A stretch of DNA of 64,000 bases from Mycolicibacter senuensis (GTDB lineage Bacteria; Actinomycetota; Actinomycetes; Mycobacteriales; Mycobacteriaceae). Shown here one piece after another: positions 42,443 to 51,700 of this stretch; the first letter of the stretch is position 1, and each line of letters opens with the position of its first letter. The position numbers and the translations under genes are program-made. A model generated the notes under the pieces. It was not told the origin of the DNA and did no database searches. It worked only from the letters and a program-made list of their open reading frames with translations. Location of the stretch: positions 310,001 to 374,000 of the forward strand of contig NZ_LQPS01000043.1 in the NCBI RefSeq assembly GCF_002101885.1, given 5' to 3'.

Positions 42443-43180
42443 ATGCGGGTAGCAGTGCTGGGCGCCAAGGGCAAAGTCGGCGCCACCATGGTTGCGGCGG
42501 TGCGTGACGCCGATGATCTGACCCTGTCCGCCGAGGTCGATGCCGGTGACTCGCTGAGCCTGCTGACCGACGGCGGCACCGAGGTGGTGATCGACTTCAC
42601 CCACCCCGACGTCGTGATGGACAACCTGAAATTCCTGATCGACAACGGCATTCATGCGGTGGTCGGCACCACCGGATTCACCGCGGAACGGATCGCGCAG
42701 GTCCGGTCCTGGGTGGAGACCAAACCCGGTGCGGCGGTGCTGATCGCACCCAACTTCGCGATCGGCGCGGTGCTGTCGATGCACTTCGCGGTCCAGGCCG
42801 CCAAGTTCTTCGAGTCGGTTGAGGTCATCGAGCTGCACCACCCGCACAAGGCCGACGCACCGTCGGGTACCGCGACCCGCACCGCTGCGTTGATCGCCGA
42901 AGCCCGAAAAGGCCTACCCGCCAACCCCGATGCCACCAGCACCGGCCTCGCGGGGGCCCGCGGCGCCGATGTGGACGGCATCCCGGTGCATTCGGTCCGG
43001 CTGGCCGGGTTGGTCGCCCATCAGGAGGTGCTGTTCGGCACCATGGGGGAGACGCTGACCATCCGGCACGACAGCATCGACAGGACGTCGTTCGTTCCCG
43101 GGGTGCTGCTGGCGGTGCGCCGCGTCGCCGGCTTTCCTGGGCTGACGATCGGCATCGAACCCCTCCTCGACCTGAACTAG
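42443..43180 (+). CDS. dapB: 4-hydroxy-tetrahydrodipicolinate reductase
   Basis: NAD(P)H reductase in diaminopimelate/lysine and peptidoglycan synthesis. 245 residues, the same start and length as the M. tuberculosis enzyme. Seen: VAVLGAKGKVG dinucleotide motif, EVVIDFTHPDVV, VVGTTGFT, IAPNFAIGAVLSMHFA, the catalytic His region ELHHPHKADAPSGTA, and GTMGETLTIRHDS. GTG of the next gene is 2 bp away. Confidence 0.96.
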   Translation: MRVAVLGAKGKVGATMVAAVRDADDLTLSAEVDAGDSLSLLTDGGTEVVIDFTHPDVVMDNLKFLIDNGIHAVVGTTGFTAERIAQVRSWVETKPGAAVLIAPNFAIGAVLSMHFAVQAAKFFESVEVIELHHPHKADAPSGTATRTAALIAEARKGLPANPDATSTGLAGARGADVDGIPVHSVRLAGLVAHQEVLFGTMGETLTIRHDSIDRTSFVPGVLLAVRRVAGFPGLTIGIEPLLDLN

Positions 43181-43182
43181 CG

Positions 43183-43647
43183 GTGATCAAGGTGTCGGCG
43201 GCCGCGCGAGCGAAGGCGCTCATCGCCTTCATGTGCCTGGCGTTGCTGATGTATCTGGTGTTCTTGGGCCGGACCGCGGTGCTGCTCATCGCCTCCGGCT
43301 CGGTGCCGGCGATCGGGATGGGACTGGCGCTGCTGATCATGCCGTTCATCGGGCTGTGGGCGATGATCGCCACGCTGCGCGACGGGTTCGCCCACCAGCG
43401 GTTGTCGCGGCTGATCGCCGCCGACGGGATGGAACTCGACGCCGGGGCGCTGCCGCGACGCCCGTCCGGGCGCATCGAACGCGAGGCCGCCGATGCGCTG
43501 TACCGGACGGTTCGCGACGAACTCGATGCCGACCCCGACGACTGGCGACGCTGGTACCGGCTGGCCCGGGCCTACGAATTCGCCGGGGACCGCCGTCGAG
43601 CGCGGGAGGCGATGAAGACCGCGGTCGGGTTGCAGGAGAGCCGATGA
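43183..43647 (+). CDS. Conserved membrane protein with TPR-like tail (Rv2772c-like)
   Basis: 154 residues from GTG 43183. Two transmembrane segments (ALIAFMCLALLMYLVFLG and AIGMGLALLIMPFIGLWAMI) at the N-terminus, then a cytosolic region ending in a helix pair with WRRWYRLARAYEFAGDRRRAREAM resembling a TPR motif (in parts). Function unknown. Linked to dapB upstream and the flavodoxin-like gene downstream in a tight operon; the four-base overlap with the latter indicates coupling. Confidence 0.8.
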   Translation: MIKVSAAARAKALIAFMCLALLMYLVFLGRTAVLLIASGSVPAIGMGLALLIMPFIGLWAMIATLRDGFAHQRLSRLIAADGMELDAGALPRRPSGRIEREAADALYRTVRDELDADPDDWRRWYRLARAYEFAGDRRRAREAMKTAVGLQESR

Positions 43648-44099
43648 CCAAGACCTTACTGATCGTCCACCACACCCCGTCGCCCTACTGTCAGGCGATG
43701 TTCGAGGCCGTCGTGTCGGGTGCGAGCGATCCGGAGATCGAGGGCGTGGAGGTGGTGCGGCGGGCGGCGCTGAGCGTGACGGCCACCGACATGCTTGAGG
43801 CCGACGGCTACCTGCTGGGCAGCCCGGCCAACCTGGGTTATCTCAGCGGCGCCCTCAAGCACGCCTTCGACGTGTGTTACTACCCGATTCTGGATTCCAC
43901 CCGCGGCCGGCCCTTCGGTCTGTATCTGCACGGCAACGAAGGCACCGAGGGAGCCGAACGCGCCGTCGACTCCATCACGACGGGCCTGGGATGGCTCAAA
44001 GCCGGCGACTACGTCGTCGTCTCCGGCAAACCCGAGAAGGCCGAACTGGAAGCGTGCTGGGAGCTCGGTGCGACGGTCGCCGCGATGTTGATGGACTGA
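43644..44099 (+). CDS. Flavodoxin-like/NADPH-dependent FMN reductase-type protein (Rv2771c-like)
   Basis: 151 residues. N-terminal LLIVHHTPSPYCQAMFEA and GYLLGSPANLGYLSGALKHAFDVCYY (in parts) resemble the flavin-binding loops of flavodoxin-like reductases. Likely a cytosolic FMN protein; partner unknown. Its ATG overlaps the previous stop (ATGA), so it is the last gene of the dapB operon. It converges on a small exported protein gene. Confidence 0.85.
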   Translation: MTKTLLIVHHTPSPYCQAMFEAVVSGASDPEIEGVEVVRRAALSVTATDMLEADGYLLGSPANLGYLSGALKHAFDVCYYPILDSTRGRPFGLYLHGNEGTEGAERAVDSITTGLGWLKAGDYVVVSGKPEKAELEACWELGATVAAMLMD

Positions 44100-44106
44100 A
44101 ACACCG

Positions 44107-44415
44107 CTACGGGCCGATGCGGTTCTCCGGTTGGTAGAACGAGTGGAACGGATACTGTCGGCCCAGCGGCCCCATCTGATGGCAGTCCTGTTGCGACGGC
44201 GGTGATTTCGGCGGTTCGTAGTAGTAGATCACGCACCGCTGCCAACTGCCGTCGGGTTGAATCGGGCCGTCGCACTTCTGGGCGGTGGAGAAGAACAGCA
44301 GCGGATTGTCCTGACAACCGGCATGGGCCTGCGGCGCCGAGCCGATCGCCGACCCGGCCATCAGGCCGGCGGCCACCAGCATGGCGGCCAGACCCCCGGT
44401 GAGGTATCGCGTCAC
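44107..44415 (-). CDS. Small exported CDGP-type protein
   Basis: 102 residues from the reverse-strand GTG at 44415 with AAGGAG upstream. Clear signal peptide (LAAMLVAAGLMAGSAIGSA) with likely cleavage at AHA-GC. The mature part, about 70 residues with four Cys, holds KCDGPI, for which NCBI uses a CDGP domain name. It probably forms two disulfides outside the membrane. Function unknown. Confidence 0.75.
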   Translation of the reverse strand: MTRYLTGGLAAMLVAAGLMAGSAIGSAPQAHAGCQDNPLLFFSTAQKCDGPIQPDGSWQRCVIYYYEPPKSPPSQQDCHQMGPLGRQYPFHSFYQPENRIGP

Positions 44416-44470
44416 GGTCGTCTCCTTCCCGCCCGGCGTGCTGCGGAGAGATTAGCCCGGATGACGCCGG

Positions 44471-44499
44471 GGTTTGCCGGGTTTGCGGTCCTGGTTTGC
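44471..44499 (+). repeat. Three GGTTTGC copies upstream of a small gene
   Basis: GGTTTGC at 44471, 44480 and 44493, in the 121-bp gap before GTG 44537. The uneven spacing argues against a strict operator array. Confidence 0.2.
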
Positions 44500-44522
44500 A
44501 CGCAGTCTCCAGGATCAGGCGA

Positions 44523-44528
44523 TAAGCT
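44523..44528 (+). promoter_or_regulatory. -10 box of the 69-residue gene (leaderless)
   Basis: TAAGCT ends eight bases before GTG 44537 and is the main evidence for that start. Confidence 0.45.
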
Positions 44529-44536
44529 GCGATGCC

Positions 44537-44746
44537 GTGACCCAACCAAACGACACCGCGTCCACGACGGACCTGCTTGCGCGCACCCTGGAGTCGGTGC
44601 GCACCGCCTACGACGACATCGCGGAACTGGCCAAGCACCACAACGGCATCCATGCCGTGGCGCAGACGGCGAAGGGCACCGCGCTGATCCACGACCTGCG
44701 CAAGCAACTCGACCAGCTCGACAAGGTCCTGCCCTTCAAGAGCTGA
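44537..44746 (+). CDS. Small conserved-looking helical protein
   Basis: 69 residues from GTG 44537; function unknown. Predominantly helical and charged (LLARTLESVRTAYDDIAELAKHH; KGTALIHDLRKQLDQLDKVLP, in parts), without signal or membrane segment. The leaderless -10 box and normal codon pattern support it as a real gene. The frame is open upstream to 44474 but that extension has no start support. Confidence 0.6.
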   Translation: MTQPNDTASTTDLLARTLESVRTAYDDIAELAKHHNGIHAVAQTAKGTALIHDLRKQLDQLDKVLPFKS

Positions 44747-44764
44747 CGGATCTCCGGCCCGTCA

Positions 44765-46273
44765 CTAGGGCGGCGGTTTATCGAGTTGGCCGAGGTTACG
44801 GGCGCGTTCGGCCCGGATGCAGCTGAGCCGGTCCCGGGCGCGGGTGCGCCGGCGGATCGGCATCATGACCTCCCGCCCCGAATCGGGCGGCGGTGCGGGA
44901 GCGGCGGCCGCCGGCGCGGCGGTGGGCAGACACAGACCGGAGAACAACAGACGACTACCCGGCCGGGTGGTGTAGGTGTGGCCGGTGGGCGATGTCCAGT
45001 CGATCGTGCCGTCGGGGTGCTGGTGATCATGCCAGCCACTGGCGCCGGTCCAGAAGGTCTTGAGCAGGTGATGTTTTCGGCAAAGACAACGCAGGTTGCC
45101 CGGATGCGTCGGCCCGAACGGGAAGGCAACCGCATGATCGATGTCGCAGCGCGTCGCCGGGCGGTCACACCCGGGAAACCGGCAGGTCATGTCACGAGCG
45201 CGGACGAATGCCGCCAGCGCCGCAGACGGCCGGTAGCCGGGCTGGGCCGATGATTCGGCGGGCTGCCGGAGCGGCCTGACGGCGGCCCCGCCGGCGATCA
45301 GCTCGGCCAGTAGGCCCGGTGGCACGCTCCCGCCACCGATGATGCGCCCCGACGGCGCACCAGGCCGGGTGGCAGCCGGCTGTGGGCGAGCGCCCGGCCC
45401 GTCGAGTTCGATCTCCCCGGACAACTGCGGGTCCGCAGCGGCATCAACGGCGGCGGCTTCGGCGACGACGTGCACCACGACATTGGTTGCCCGTGCATCG
45501 GCGTTCCCGGCGCCGGGGCAGTCGGATCGCCCGCAGGCGCACGCCAAGAACTCAGCGCCGGCGGCCAGGGCACCGAGCGCGTCGGCGCGGCGCTGGGCCA
45601 GCGTGCGCGGGTCGTCGTCGCAGACGGTGTGAGCCAGCTGCATCAGACGCTGATCCAGGGCGGCGGCGTCCACGGCGAACAACCGGCCCCACAGGCCAGT
45701 GATCCCGCCTTCGGTCCGGTCGGTGTCGATCACGACGTCACGCCCGCGCACCTGGTCGCGCATCCGGCGAACCGCAGCCGGATCGTGGCGTTCGATCAAG
45801 GCGTCGATGGCAGCTGCGGTTTTGGCAACCGAGAGCGGGCCGAGCGAAGTGGCCAGCTCGGCCAGGTCGGCGTCGACGAGCAGCAGCACACCCGGATCGG
45901 TGATCAACGTGGTGTGCCAGGCGATCGCCGAGGCCAGCCGGGCGCTGATCCGGCCGGCCAGGAACAGCGCCGCCACCCGGGGAATCCGGTCGCGCAGGGC
46001 GCTGGCCAGATACATCTGCGAGGACGCCATGCCGTGACTGATCTGTTCGGCGGCGGCCACCTCGGCGGCCGCGCCGTCCCAGTTGTCGCACGACCAGCGC
46101 GACCGGTCGAACCCGTCACCGCTGATACGCCGGGCAACCAGCTCTCCGATCGCGGCCAGCCGGTGGGCGGCCGCGGCGGCCTCCACCCGAGCCCAGCCGG
46201 TGATCGTCGCCATCAGCGCACGGTCATCGGCATCGGCCAGCGCCTCAGGTCCCGACAATGACGAGTCGAACAT
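44765..46273 (-). CDS. 13E12-repeat family protein: DUF222 plus HNH endonuclease
   Basis: 502-residue protein with an N-terminal DUF222 helical domain and a C-terminal HNH nuclease fold (TCRFPGCDRPATRCDIDHAVAF and LRCLCRKHHLLKTFW, in parts). Typical of the 13E12 repetitive gene family, whose cellular role is unsettled. ATG 46273 (MFDSSLSG) is the common family start and lies inside a LexA box; a strong TATACT sits seven bases upstream. ORF codons upstream of this ATG overlap the promoter. The C-terminus is Arg-rich. Probably DNA-damage induced. Confidence 0.9.
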   Translation of the reverse strand: MFDSSLSGPEALADADDRALMATITGWARVEAAAAAHRLAAIGELVARRISGDGFDRSRWSCDNWDGAAAEVAAAEQISHGMASSQMYLASALRDRIPRVAALFLAGRISARLASAIAWHTTLITDPGVLLLVDADLAELATSLGPLSVAKTAAAIDALIERHDPAAVRRMRDQVRGRDVVIDTDRTEGGITGLWGRLFAVDAAALDQRLMQLAHTVCDDDPRTLAQRRADALGALAAGAEFLACACGRSDCPGAGNADARATNVVVHVVAEAAAVDAAADPQLSGEIELDGPGARPQPAATRPGAPSGRIIGGGSVPPGLLAELIAGGAAVRPLRQPAESSAQPGYRPSAALAAFVRARDMTCRFPGCDRPATRCDIDHAVAFPFGPTHPGNLRCLCRKHHLLKTFWTGASGWHDHQHPDGTIDWTSPTGHTYTTRPGSRLLFSGLCLPTAAPAAAAPAPPPDSGREVMMPIRRRTRARDRLSCIRAERARNLGQLDKPPP

Positions 46274-46281
46274 GTGTTCGA
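46266..46281 (+). promoter_or_regulatory. LexA (SOS) box
   Basis: TCGAAC-ATGT-GTTCGA: an exact match to the mycobacterial SOS consensus TCGAACN4GTTCGA. It covers the start codon and presumed transcription start of the 13E12 gene and touches its -10 box. Confidence 0.85.
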
Positions 46282-46286
46282 GTATA
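46281..46286 (-). promoter_or_regulatory. -10 box of the 13E12 gene (leaderless)
   Basis: TATACT on the reverse strand, seven bases before ATG 46273; it shares its last base with the SOS box. Confidence 0.6.
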
Positions 46287-46386
46287 GCGGATTCCACTGA
46301 CTCAAGTTTTTGTCGGGTAGCTGCTTGTGGATAACTGCGGCCACAGCCGGAGGGTTGTGGAGACGGACCTTCTAGGCGTGCTACGC

Positions 46387-46690
46387 ATGGAACAGCAGTT
46401 GCACTTCGTCACCGTCGCCGCAAAAGATCTGGATGCCACCCGGCGACCATTCCCGGATCTCCGGGATCACGTTGGCCCACAACGTCGACAGCCCCGACGA
46501 CGTGACCGCGCTGGCCGGCGCCATGGCCGGCGTCGGCGGAACAGTCCTCAAAAACCCGCAGCCCGGCCGGTTCGGCGGGGTGTTCCACGCCCACGTGCAG
46601 GACCTCAACGGACTGATCTGGGAGATCGCCCACAACCCGGCCTGGCGAATCGGCCCGGACGGCACCGTGCAACTGGGTCAGCCGTCGTAG
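46387..46690 (+). pseudogene. Broken VOC (glyoxalase/bleomycin resistance) family gene
   Basis: Two pieces of one VOC-family gene in different frames. ATG 46387 opens with the typical N-terminus QQLHFVTVAAKDLDATRR, which then runs into non-homologous sequence. From about 46450, another frame gives the typical second half ISGITLAHNVDSPDDVTAL ... GGVFHAHVQDLNGLIWEIAHNP (in parts). The middle, roughly 40-45 residues by my recollection of family length (about 125-140), is missing. So an internal deletion with frameshift inactivated it. The ATG at 46433 could still express an 85-residue remnant. Confidence 0.75.
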
Positions 46691-46731
46691 GGTGACCCGG
46701 GGGAGACAGCGGGAAAGGAAACGCCACGACG

Positions 46732-47181
46732 ATGCCCTCTCTGTCGAGCATGGCGCTGGGCGCGGCGCCGGTCTTCGGTGGCGCCCTGCTGACGGCGGCG
46801 GCCGGGCAGCTGAGGGGCCCGGACCCGCGCAACCTCATCAAGCAGGATCTCGACCTGCTCGACCGGATCCCGGCCGAACAGGCCGAGCGGCGGGCCGAGC
46901 TGCAACGCACCATCGACGAGCGCATCGATGACCTGGTCGCCGCGTTCGATCGGAGCCGGGCGCTGCGGGCCGCGGCGATCTCCTATCAGGGCAACTGGCG
47001 CGACGTGGTGCTGTTCGTGTGCTCGGTGCTGTTCAGCTATGTCTGGTGGCATGTCGACCATCAGCGCGGCAACTGGTTGCCGATGTTCATCGTGCTGCTG
47101 CTGGCATGCGTGATGACAGCGGTCTACGCGCTGCGCGGGACGATGCGAGCCCTGGCCAGTGCACGGCGGCGCCGGTCATGA
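46732..47181 (+). CDS. Membrane protein of unknown function
   Basis: 149 residues. An N-terminal cytosolic part with a helix rich in Arg/Glu (AEQAERRAELQRTIDERIDDL, in parts) precedes two transmembrane segments (DVVLFVCSVLFSYVWWHV and MFIVLLLACVMTAVYAL) and a basic tail. ATG 46732 follows GGAAAGGAA. Its stop overlaps the acyl-CoA synthetase start (ATGA), suggesting a coupled operon. Function not recognised. Confidence 0.75.
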   Translation: MPSLSSMALGAAPVFGGALLTAAAGQLRGPDPRNLIKQDLDLLDRIPAEQAERRAELQRTIDERIDDLVAAFDRSRALRAAAISYQGNWRDVVLFVCSVLFSYVWWHVDHQRGNWLPMFIVLLLACVMTAVYALRGTMRALASARRRRS

Positions 47182-48713
47182 CGGGCATCGTCGAGATCTC
47201 GCGGCGGCACAACCCTTATCCGACGACCGGGGTGACCCGCGACGGCAACGGCGTCGCGCACTACCAGCAGTTGCCTGCCACCCTGCTCGATGTGCTGGCC
47301 GAGCAGGCCGAGCGCCGGCCGGACGCCGAGGCCGTTGTGGAACTGGGGGCCGGCGCGGTGACCTACCGGCAGTTGTGGCAGCGCGCGGCGCGGGTCGCCG
47401 GCGGACTGCGCGCTGGCGGGCTGGGACGCGGCGACCGGGTGGGACTGCGCTACCCGGCGGGACTGAACTGGGTGCTGGCGTTCTGGGGAACCCTGATGGC
47501 CGGTGGCATCCCGGTGGCCGTCAACACCCGTTCTGCCGCACCGGAGGTCGACTTCGTGCTCACCGATGCCGGCGTGCGGGTGGACCTGGCGCCGGGCGCC
47601 GCGCTGCCCGACGGCCAACCGTATGTGGTGGACGGTCTCGAGCCGGCCGATGTTGCTGCGCTGTTCTATACCTCCGGGACCACCGGACGCCCCAAAGGTG
47701 TGCCGACCACCCACGAGGCATTCTTGACCAACGCCGAGAACATGTTGCGTTCCATGGGGCAGTCCCGACAGGTGGGCGAGGAACTGCGCACCTTGATCTC
47801 CGTACCGCTGTTCCACGTGACCGGGTGCAATTCGCAACTGCTGGTGGCCGCTTACACCGGGGGAACGGCGGTGATCATGCCGGCGCTGAGCCTGCCGGAG
47901 TTGATCGCCACGCTTCCTGCGCAACGGATTTCGTCGATGGTAACGGTTCCGGCGATCTATTCGCTGCTGCTTCGGCACCCGGACTTCGCCGGCCTGGACG
48001 TCGCCGGGGTGCGCTGGGTCGGCTACGGTGGTGCGCCGATCGCCCCGGCCCTGGTGCGGTCGCTGCGCGACGCATTCGGTGCGGCAACGGTGTTCAACGG
48101 CTACGGTATGACCGAGACGGCCTCGCTGATGACGGTGTTGCCGGATTCCGACGCCGTCGCCCACGCCGACTCGGTCGGCTACGCGGTGCCCTCGGGAGAC
48201 CTCGGCGTCGCACCGCTGGACCACAACGCCGGCGATCCGACCACCGGCGAGCTGGTGGTGCGGGGCGCGAACGTGATGGGCGGCTACTGGAATCGGCCCG
48301 ATGCCACCGCCACCACCATCATCGACGGCTGGCTGCACACCGGCGACGTGGTCCGCGTCGACGATGCCGGCCGGGTGCACATCATCGACCGGCTCAAAGA
48401 CATCATCATCCGCGGCGGCGAGAATGTCTCCAGCGTCGAGGTGGAGGCCGCGTTGCTGTCGGCGCCCGGGGTCGCCGACGCCTGTGTGCTGGGGGTTCCC
48501 GACGACGTGATGGGTGAGAAGGTGGGCGCGGTGCTGCTCGGGGCAGATGTTGACGTGGCAGCGGTGCTCGATCACTGCCGCGGTCAGTTGGCGGACTATA
48601 AAGTGCCGCAATACATCACGGTCGTCGCCGAGGAACTGCCACGCACCGCCAGCGGCAAGCTGCTCAAGGGGCGGCTGCGTGAGCAGGTGCAGTGGGGTGA
48701 CCCGCTGCGGTGA
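47178..48713 (+). CDS. Acyl-CoA synthetase (FadD-like, AMP-binding)
   Basis: 511-residue ANL-superfamily enzyme activating a carboxylic acid to its CoA thioester via an acyl-AMP. Seen: P-loop FYTSGTTGRPKG, NGYGMTETASL, GWLHTGDVVRVD, the RLKDIIIRGGENV hinge and the C-terminal catalytic Lys in PRTASGKLLKG. Overlaps its neighbours on both sides (ATGA upstream, GTGA downstream), so it is cotranscribed with the biotin carboxylase gene, the likely downstream step. Substrate chain length is not predictable by eye. Confidence 0.93.
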   Translation: MTGIVEISRRHNPYPTTGVTRDGNGVAHYQQLPATLLDVLAEQAERRPDAEAVVELGAGAVTYRQLWQRAARVAGGLRAGGLGRGDRVGLRYPAGLNWVLAFWGTLMAGGIPVAVNTRSAAPEVDFVLTDAGVRVDLAPGAALPDGQPYVVDGLEPADVAALFYTSGTTGRPKGVPTTHEAFLTNAENMLRSMGQSRQVGEELRTLISVPLFHVTGCNSQLLVAAYTGGTAVIMPALSLPELIATLPAQRISSMVTVPAIYSLLLRHPDFAGLDVAGVRWVGYGGAPIAPALVRSLRDAFGAATVFNGYGMTETASLMTVLPDSDAVAHADSVGYAVPSGDLGVAPLDHNAGDPTTGELVVRGANVMGGYWNRPDATATTIIDGWLHTGDVVRVDDAGRVHIIDRLKDIIIRGGENVSSVEVEAALLSAPGVADACVLGVPDDVMGEKVGAVLLGADVDVAAVLDHCRGQLADYKVPQYITVVAEELPRTASGKLLKGRLREQVQWGDPLR

Positions 48714-51700
48714 GCGCCATCCACGCCCCGCCGAACGCGGTGTTGATCGCCAACCGCGGCGAGATCGCCCTGCGGATCATCCGCACCGCCGCCGAATCCG
48801 GTTATCGCACCGTTGCGGTCTATGCCACCGACGACGTGGACAGTCCGCACCTGCGCGCCGCCGATGACGCCATCGCGCTGTCCGGCGCCGGCCCCGCCGG
48901 CTACCTCGATCAGGACGCCGTCCTGGCGGCGGCGAAGGAATCCGGCGCGGTGCTGATTCATCCCGGCTACGGGTTCCTCTCGGAGAACCCGACATTCGCC
49001 CGAGCGGTCGCGGCCGCCGGGCGAATCTTCGTCGGGCCGGATCCGGATCTGCTCGACACCTTCGGCGACAAGTCGGCGGCTCGCGCTGCCGCGATCGCCG
49101 CGGGCCTGCCGGTGCCGGCCGCCACCGACCGCGCCGGCGGCCTGGATCAGATCCGCGACTTCCTGCGTGCCCATCCCGGCGGCATCATGCTCAAGGCGCT
49201 CGCCGGCGGTGGCGGCCGGGGGATCCGCGCGGTACGCGAAGCCGGTCAACTCGACGACGCCTACCGGTGGTGCGCCGAGGAGGCCAGGCTGGGCTTCGGC
49301 ACGGCGGCGGTGTTCGCCGAAGAGTTGATCGCCGATGCCCGCCACGTCGAGGTGCAGATCGTCGCCGACGGCCTGCGGGCCCTGGCGGTGGGGGATCGCG
49401 ACTGCAGCATCCAGCGCCGCTACCAGAAGCTGATCGAGATCGCGCCCGCCCCGGCGGTCTCCGGCGAGCTGCGCACCGAACTGCACCGGGCGGCGGCCCG
49501 ACTGTGCGCAGCAGGCCGGTACCGGGGCCTGGCGACGGTGGAATTCCTGGTCACCGGAGACGATTTCGTCTTCCTGGAGGTCAACCCGCGCATTCAGGTC
49601 GAGCACCCGGTCACCGAGGCGGTGACCGGGCTGGATCTGGTGGCGGTGCAGTTCCGGATCGCCGAGGGCGCCACCCTCGATGACCTGGCCCTGCCGGCCG
49701 GGGTCGTCGCCGCCGACGGCCGGGAAACCGGGGAGCCGGCGCGCGCTCACGGGATCGCGGTCGAATGCCGCGTCAACGCCGAGACGGTGGCCGCCGACGG
49801 TGCGGTGCAACCCTGCGTCGGCACCCTGACGGCGTTCACGCCGCCGAGCGGCCCGGGAATCCGGGTCGACACCTATGCCCGCCCCGGCCTGACCATCAGC
49901 CCCCGCTACGATTCGCTGCTGGCCAAGGTGATCACCCACGTGCCCGGCACCTCCCCGGCCGCCGCGCTCCGCAAGGCCCGTACTGCGTTGTCGGAGTTGA
50001 TCGTCGACGGGGTCGGCACCAACACCGCCTTGCTGGCTGCGGTGCTGTCGGAGGCGGAGCCGGCGACCGGGACCGTCACCACCGGCTGGCTGGGCCGGCG
50101 GCTGCCCGCCCTGGTCGGGGCGTCGTCGCCGAGCAAGGCCGAGCATCGGGCGCCCACAACGGCTCTGGGGCCGGGCGAACATGTGCTGTACGCACCGATG
50201 GCGGGCACGGTGGTCGAAGTGGAGCCCGGCGGTGTGGTGCTGGAGGCGATGAAGATGCAACACGTGCTCGCCGCTCCGGGTGCAGTGGTGCGTGCACTGG
50301 TCGCCGTCGGGCAGGTCGTCGCCGCCGGCGAACCGCTGCTGGTGTTCGCCGGCACCGGCGATGAGACCGGCCAGGCGGCCGACGGCGGCCCGGACCTGGA
50401 TTCGCCGCGGGCCGACTTCGAGGAGGTCGCCGACCGCCACCGGCTCACCCGCGACGCCGGCCGACCCGAGGCCGTCGCCAAACGGCACCGGAAGGGACGG
50501 CGCACCGCCCGGGAGAACATCGCCGACCTGGTCGATCCCGGCAGCTTCGTCGAGTACGGGGCGCTGGCGCTGGCCGCGCAGCGCAGCCGGCGCTCCGAGG
50601 AGGACCTGATCGCCAACACGCCGGCCGACGGCCTGGTCGCCGGACTGGCGACCATCGATTCGGCGCAGGTGGCGGTGGCCTCCTATGACTACACCGTGCT
50701 GGCCGGAACTCAGGGCATGCGCAACCACGCCAAGACCGATCGGCTCTTCGAGTTGGCGGCCCGCCGGCGGATACCGGTGGTGCTGTTCGCCGAGGGCGGC
50801 GGCGGCCGGCCCGGCGACACCGACGTGGCAGGCGTGGCGGGGCTTGATCTCATGACGTTTCGCGCGCTGGCGGCACTAAACGGCCGGGTGCCGCTGGTGG
50901 CTGTCGTGTCCGGCCGCTGTTTCGCCGGCAATGCCGCCCTGGCCGGCGTGTGCGACGTGATCATTGCGACGCCCGACGCCAATATCGGGATGGGCGGCCC
51001 GGCCATGATCGAAGGCGGCGGGCTGGGGGTCTACCGGCCCGAAGAGATCGGCCCGATCGAGGTGCAGCGCCGCAACGGGGTGGTGGCGCTGGCAGCCGCT
51101 GACGAGGCACACGCGGTGATGCTGGCGAGGCGCTACCTGTCCTACTTCCGCGGCGCCGTCACCGACTGGGACGAACCCGATCCGAGACTGGCACGGCATG
51201 TGGTGCCGCAGAACCGGTTACGGGCCTACGACGTGCGCCGGGCGATCGAGGCGATCGTCGACGTCGATTCGGCACTGGAACTACGGCCGGATCACGGCAT
51301 CGGCGTCGTGACCGCCCTGGTGCGCGTGCGCGGTGTGGCGTACGGGCTGCTGGCCAACAACAGCCATCACCTCGGCGGTGCCATCGACGCCGAGGCGGCC
51401 GATAAGACCGCCGACTTCCTCGCGCTGTGCGAGTCGTTTCGGCTGCCGGTCGTGACGCTGTGCGACACCCCGGGATTCATGGTCGGCCCGGAAGCCGAGC
51501 GGGAGGCCACCGTGCGCCGGTTCAGCCGGATGTTCATCGCCGGGGCCCGTCTGACGGTGCCGATGGGAATGATCGTGCTGCGCAAAGGCTACGGCCTGGG
51601 CGCGATGGCGATGGCGGGCGGTTCGTTTCACGCTTCGCAGTTCACCGTGGCCTGGCCGACCGGCGAGATCGGCGGGATGGGACTGGAAGGGGCGGTACGG

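Noticed and set aside
44471..44499. GGTTTGC triple as an operator array
   Set aside because: Spacing of 9 and 13 bases is uneven and the 7-mer could recur by chance; kept only as a low-confidence repeat.
46433..46690. An intact 85-residue VOC-like gene starting at ATG 46433
   Set aside because: It lacks the N-terminal half of the VOC fold, and the missing N-terminus lies just upstream in another frame, so it is better explained as a pseudogene remnant.
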